Assembly (NCBI GenBank): GCA_002432555.1
Contig: DJFO01000299.1
Coordinates: forward strand, 4,071-11,832
Direction of reading: 5' to 3'
DNA length: 7,762 nt
Source of the DNA: Marinagarivorans sp. UBA5870
Lineage (GTDB): Bacteria; Pseudomonadota; Gammaproteobacteria; Pseudomonadales; Cellvibrionaceae
Shown here piece after piece: positions 6,152-7,762 of the stretch (positions are counted from its first letter, which is position 1; the number at the start of each line of letters is the position of its first letter). The notes beneath the pieces are model-generated. The model saw nothing but the letters and a program-made list of their open reading frames with translations, was not told the origin of the DNA and ran no database searches. A program made the translations under genes and the position numbers.

Positions 6152-6406
6152 TTAAACGCCCATATTTTTTAGAGTGTCAAGTAACTCGCGCAACACCGCT
6201 GCGATTCGCGGATGATTGCCGCCCAGGTTTTCCAGCATCAATTCGACGGTTTCCACTGGCGTCGGATCGCCGACCCCATCCTCACCGAGAGTGTGCACGT
6301 GAGCCTGGAGGTCCGCCAACAATCTCTCCTGCTGCGGGCTCGACTCCAGCTCGCCGAACCGCTCATGCAATTCCGTCATAAGGTTTTCAATTATTGCTCT
6401 CGCCAT
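6152..6406 (-). CDS. DUF4404 family protein
   Basis: An 84-residue, mostly helical, acidic protein without signal peptide or membrane segment. The pattern of N-terminal helix ending LMTELHERF, the middle segment TPVETVELMLENLGGNHPRI and the C-terminal LRELLDTLKNMGV match the DUF4404 family, which ends in a similar SNMGI/KNMGV motif. The function is unknown. I chose the ATG at 6406, with GGGAG seven bases upstream; an upstream TTG at 6436 would add ten residues without family resemblance. It overlaps the end of the ybfF-like gene by 20 bases, so it is the last gene of the DUF1820 - ybfF - DUF4404 operon and is probably translationally coupled. Confidence 0.75.
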   Translation of the reverse strand: MARAIIENLMTELHERFGELESSPQQERLLADLQAHVHTLGEDGVGDPTPVETVELMLENLGGNHPRIAAVLRELLDTLKNMGV

Positions 6407-7190
6407 GGGGCCTCTCCCGGGACTGGTCGTCCTCAACCGATTGGAGGAATTTTTTGATTAGAGTCGCTGTAAGCTCCGGTTTCTCCGCGTGCAGCCAATG
6501 GCCGGTCTGCGCCACGATTTTGACTTCCGCTTTGGGAAATTTCTGCAAAATGGCTTCCCGGTGCGCAGGCTTCAGATAGTTGGAGTCCGCGCCCTTGAGA
6601 AACAGCACAGGCCCTGCAAAGCGCCCATCCCGATTTGCGTCGATCAGCCGGGGATACTGGTCCGCCAGGTCGGCCAAGTTCATGCGCCAGCGAAAGGTGT
6701 CGCTCTCCCGCGTGAGATTTTTCAGTAAAAAAGTGCGCACCGGCGCGTCGGCCACGTGTCTTTCGAGTATGGTTTCCGCTTCCGCACGGCTGTTCAGCGC
6801 CGCGGGGTCGATCGCATGCAGACCATTAAAAACGTCGTCATGGCGGGGCGGATAAGCGACCGGGGCTATATCAATCACCGCCAGCGCCTTCGCCACCGCC
6901 GGAGACTGCAAAGCCACCTCCATCGCCACTTTGCCCCCCAGGGAATGCCCGACCCAGAAGGCCTCGCTGAGCCCGAGTTGCTTCGTCGTTTCCAAAACCG
7001 CGCCCGCCATATAGGCGAGATCGGCTCCGGCGCTGTGCGGCGAGCGCCCGTGGTTGGGCAAGTCGAACGAATAGACCGTAAAATCCCGGCTGAGCAGCCG
7101 GGCAAGGGCGCCGACGTTTTCCAGCGAGCCGAAGAGACCGTGAATGATCACCAGAGGCGCGCCCGTGCCAGCGACCTTGTGATGCAACAT
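6387..7190 (-). CDS. ybfF: YbfF-like alpha/beta-hydrolase esterase
   Basis: A 267-residue alpha/beta hydrolase of the YbfF group, esterases that cleave short acyl esters and acyl-CoA-like thioesters; the in vivo substrate is not settled. Visible: the oxyanion-side motif HGLFGS (17-22), typical of YbfF; the strand/turn DLPNHGRS (43-50); the nucleophile elbow GHSLGG with Ser83; an acid candidate Asp107 in VIDIAP; and the catalytic His231 in GHWLHAEKP. The 24-residue Ser-to-Asp spacing equals that of E. coli YbfF (Ser89, Asp113), so the triad is Ser83-Asp107-His231 by inference. No signal peptide, so cytosolic. The ATG at 7190 shares one base with the stop of the DUF1820 gene (TGATG overlap), and its end overlaps the DUF4404 start. 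The C-terminal tail SRERPHGESNN is charged and is probably dispensable. Confidence 0.92.
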   Translation of the reverse strand: MLHHKVAGTGAPLVIIHGLFGSLENVGALARLLSRDFTVYSFDLPNHGRSPHSAGADLAYMAGAVLETTKQLGLSEAFWVGHSLGGKVAMEVALQSPAVAKALAVIDIAPVAYPPRHDDVFNGLHAIDPAALNSRAEAETILERHVADAPVRTFLLKNLTRESDTFRWRMNLADLADQYPRLIDANRDGRFAGPVLFLKGADSNYLKPAHREAILQKFPKAEVKIVAQTGHWLHAEKPELTATLIKKFLQSVEDDQSRERPHGESNN

Positions 7191-7519
7191 CAGTCGCCCT
7201 TGGGAATGAGGGTGGGGAACGGTATGGGAGTGGCTTTTTCGCCGCTCTTGACTTCGGTCACCCGCACCATACCTTCTTTTTCCACTTCGTCGATGCGCAC
7301 TATGGAATGCAGGGGTATGTAGGAACGTTTGACCGCGGCGAATTCGGTCTTCAGCTTTTCTTCCGCCGGGTCCACCAGAACCTGGCTGCGCTCGCCAAAA
7401 ACAAATTCTTCGATTTCGATAAACCCGTACATCTCACTTTGATAGATCGCGCGCGCGTAGATCTCGTAGACTTGGTTCTGGTTGTAAAAGATCACTTTAT
7501 AGATTGGATTTTTTGCCAT
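7190..7519 (-). CDS. DUF1820 family protein
   Basis: A 109-residue cytosolic protein recognised as DUF1820 from the N-terminal MAKNPIYKVIFYNQNQVYEIYA, which I shorten to MAKNPIYKV/IFYNQ, and from GFIEIEEFVFGE (32-43), then KRSYIPLHSIVRIDEVE (64-80). The family is about 110 residues long and its function is unknown; it is mostly found in gammaproteobacteria. The start is ATG at 7519, with GAGAG four bases upstream. A longer in-frame extension to 7642 is possible, but its sequence is unlike the family. It is the first gene of the minus-strand operon; its stop overlaps the ybfF start by one base. The C-terminal PIPFPTLIPKGD is proline-rich and probably extended. Confidence 0.85.
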   Translation of the reverse strand: MAKNPIYKVIFYNQNQVYEIYARAIYQSEMYGFIEIEEFVFGERSQVLVDPAEEKLKTEFAAVKRSYIPLHSIVRIDEVEKEGMVRVTEVKSGEKATPIPFPTLIPKGD

Positions 7520-7559
7520 ATAACTCTCAAATTGAACGAACCACTCCGGTTCCTTTTTG

Positions 7560-7588
7560 CCATCCGTGTCCCATCCGTCTGCCATCCG
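7560..7588. repeat. Three 7-bp direct repeats spaced exactly 11 bp
   Basis: CCATCCG starts at 7560, 7571 and 7582, a period of about one helical turn, in the leader of the DUF1820 gene and just upstream of the divergent promoter. Equal phasing on one DNA face is what a small multimeric regulator's site would look like; a short slippage-derived repeat is the alternative. Confidence 0.6.
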
Positions 7589-7635
7589 GCCCCACAATTG
7601 GGTCGAAACGGCGCAAAACAAGCATTCGACTGCTA

Positions 7636-7664
7636 TGGGCAAGCTATGGAGGCATCAGTATAAT
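7636..7664 (+). promoter_or_regulatory. Probable sigma-70 promoter of the right-hand plus-strand gene
   Basis: A consensus TATAAT (7659-7664) is preceded at the ideal 17-base spacing by TGGGCA (7636-7641), four of six matches to TTGACA. The start would be near 7671, about 62 bases before the ATG at 7733. The following GCGCG is a GC-rich discriminator. A TATACT on the minus strand (7662-7657) overlaps the same bases and could serve the DUF1820 operon, although it lacks a good -35. Confidence 0.55.
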
Positions 7665-7732
7665 GCGCGAACGTTTTTTAACCGTCGCACCCAGCTTGCC
7701 CTTCCAACCGCCCATTGATTCACGGAAACATC

Positions 7733-7762
7733 ATGTCAGACCAGTCCGCCGTCTTCAAAACG
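7733..7762 (+). CDS. Start of a protein gene, truncated by the window end
   Basis: ATG at 7733 opens ten codons (MSDQSAVFKT) that run to the window edge without a stop, with GGA six bases upstream and a good promoter at 7636-7664. Too little is present to identify the product. From what I recall of gene order in gammaproteobacteria, a DUF1820 gene can lie beside miaB, the tRNA methylthiotransferase gene, so miaB is a guess that the next bases would settle. Confidence 0.5.
   Translation, partial: MSDQSAVFKT

Noticed and set aside
5842..6381. ORFs of 87 codons (minus) and 130 codons (plus) around the candidate small RNA
   Set aside because: They have no family similarity; the plus-strand ORF runs straight through the strong terminator at 6104-6142 and then antisense to the DUF4404 gene.
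6756..7322. Plus-strand ORF of 188 codons
   Set aside because: It is antisense to the ybfF-like and DUF1820 genes, both of which are supported by family motifs.
7520..7642. N-terminal extension of the DUF1820 protein by 41 residues
   Set aside because: The family begins at MAKNPIYKV, the extension covers the 11-bp repeats and regulatory sequence, and a ribosome site lies before the ATG at 7519.

Overview
The window reads as chromosomal DNA from a moderately GC-rich proteobacterium, most likely a gammaproteobacterium. I infer this from a YbfF-type esterase, a DUF1820 protein, a DUF4404 protein, a type Ic aspartate aminotransferase and an NrtR-type regulator occurring together. No mobile element, CRISPR array, tRNA or rRNA was seen. 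The genus cannot be fixed from the sequence.

Layout. (i) 1-3286: two divergent, homologous PAS-domain sensor kinases. The left one runs off the window edge on the minus strand, with only its N-terminal 99 codons present. The right one (542-3286) is a complete cytosolic hybrid histidine kinase with about four PAS domains, HisKA, HATPase and a C-terminal receiver. (ii) 3287-3672: a 386-base gene-free stretch with a tandem 19-bp repeat and a very GC-rich, foldable segment, probably the long leader of the next gene. (iii) 3673-4965: a PLP-dependent aspartate aminotransferase (type Ic). (iv) 4966-5117: a convergent intergenic region with nested inverted repeats and a probable minus-strand terminator. 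(v) 5118-5852: a minus-strand NrtR-like regulator, a Nudix domain with a degraded catalytic box plus a winged helix. (vi) 5853-6151: no convincing protein gene, but a plus-strand array of three hairpins ending in a textbook intrinsic terminator, which I call a candidate small RNA. (vii) 6152-7519: a minus-strand, tightly overlapping operon DUF1820 - ybfF - DUF4404. (viii) 7520-7762: a divergent promoter region with three 7-bp repeats exactly 11 bp apart, then the first ten codons of a plus-strand gene cut by the window end.

The regions look like separate transcription units rather than one pathway. The kinase pair is a signalling module whose output partner lies outside the window or is unlinked. 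The aminotransferase links aspartate and glutamate metabolism. The regulator may sense an ADP-ribose, NAD-related or sugar-derived ligand, but no NAD or sugar operon adjoins it. The most interesting unexplained signals are the candidate small RNA at about 5997-6142, the structured leader and repeats before the aminotransferase gene, and the paired divergent kinases.
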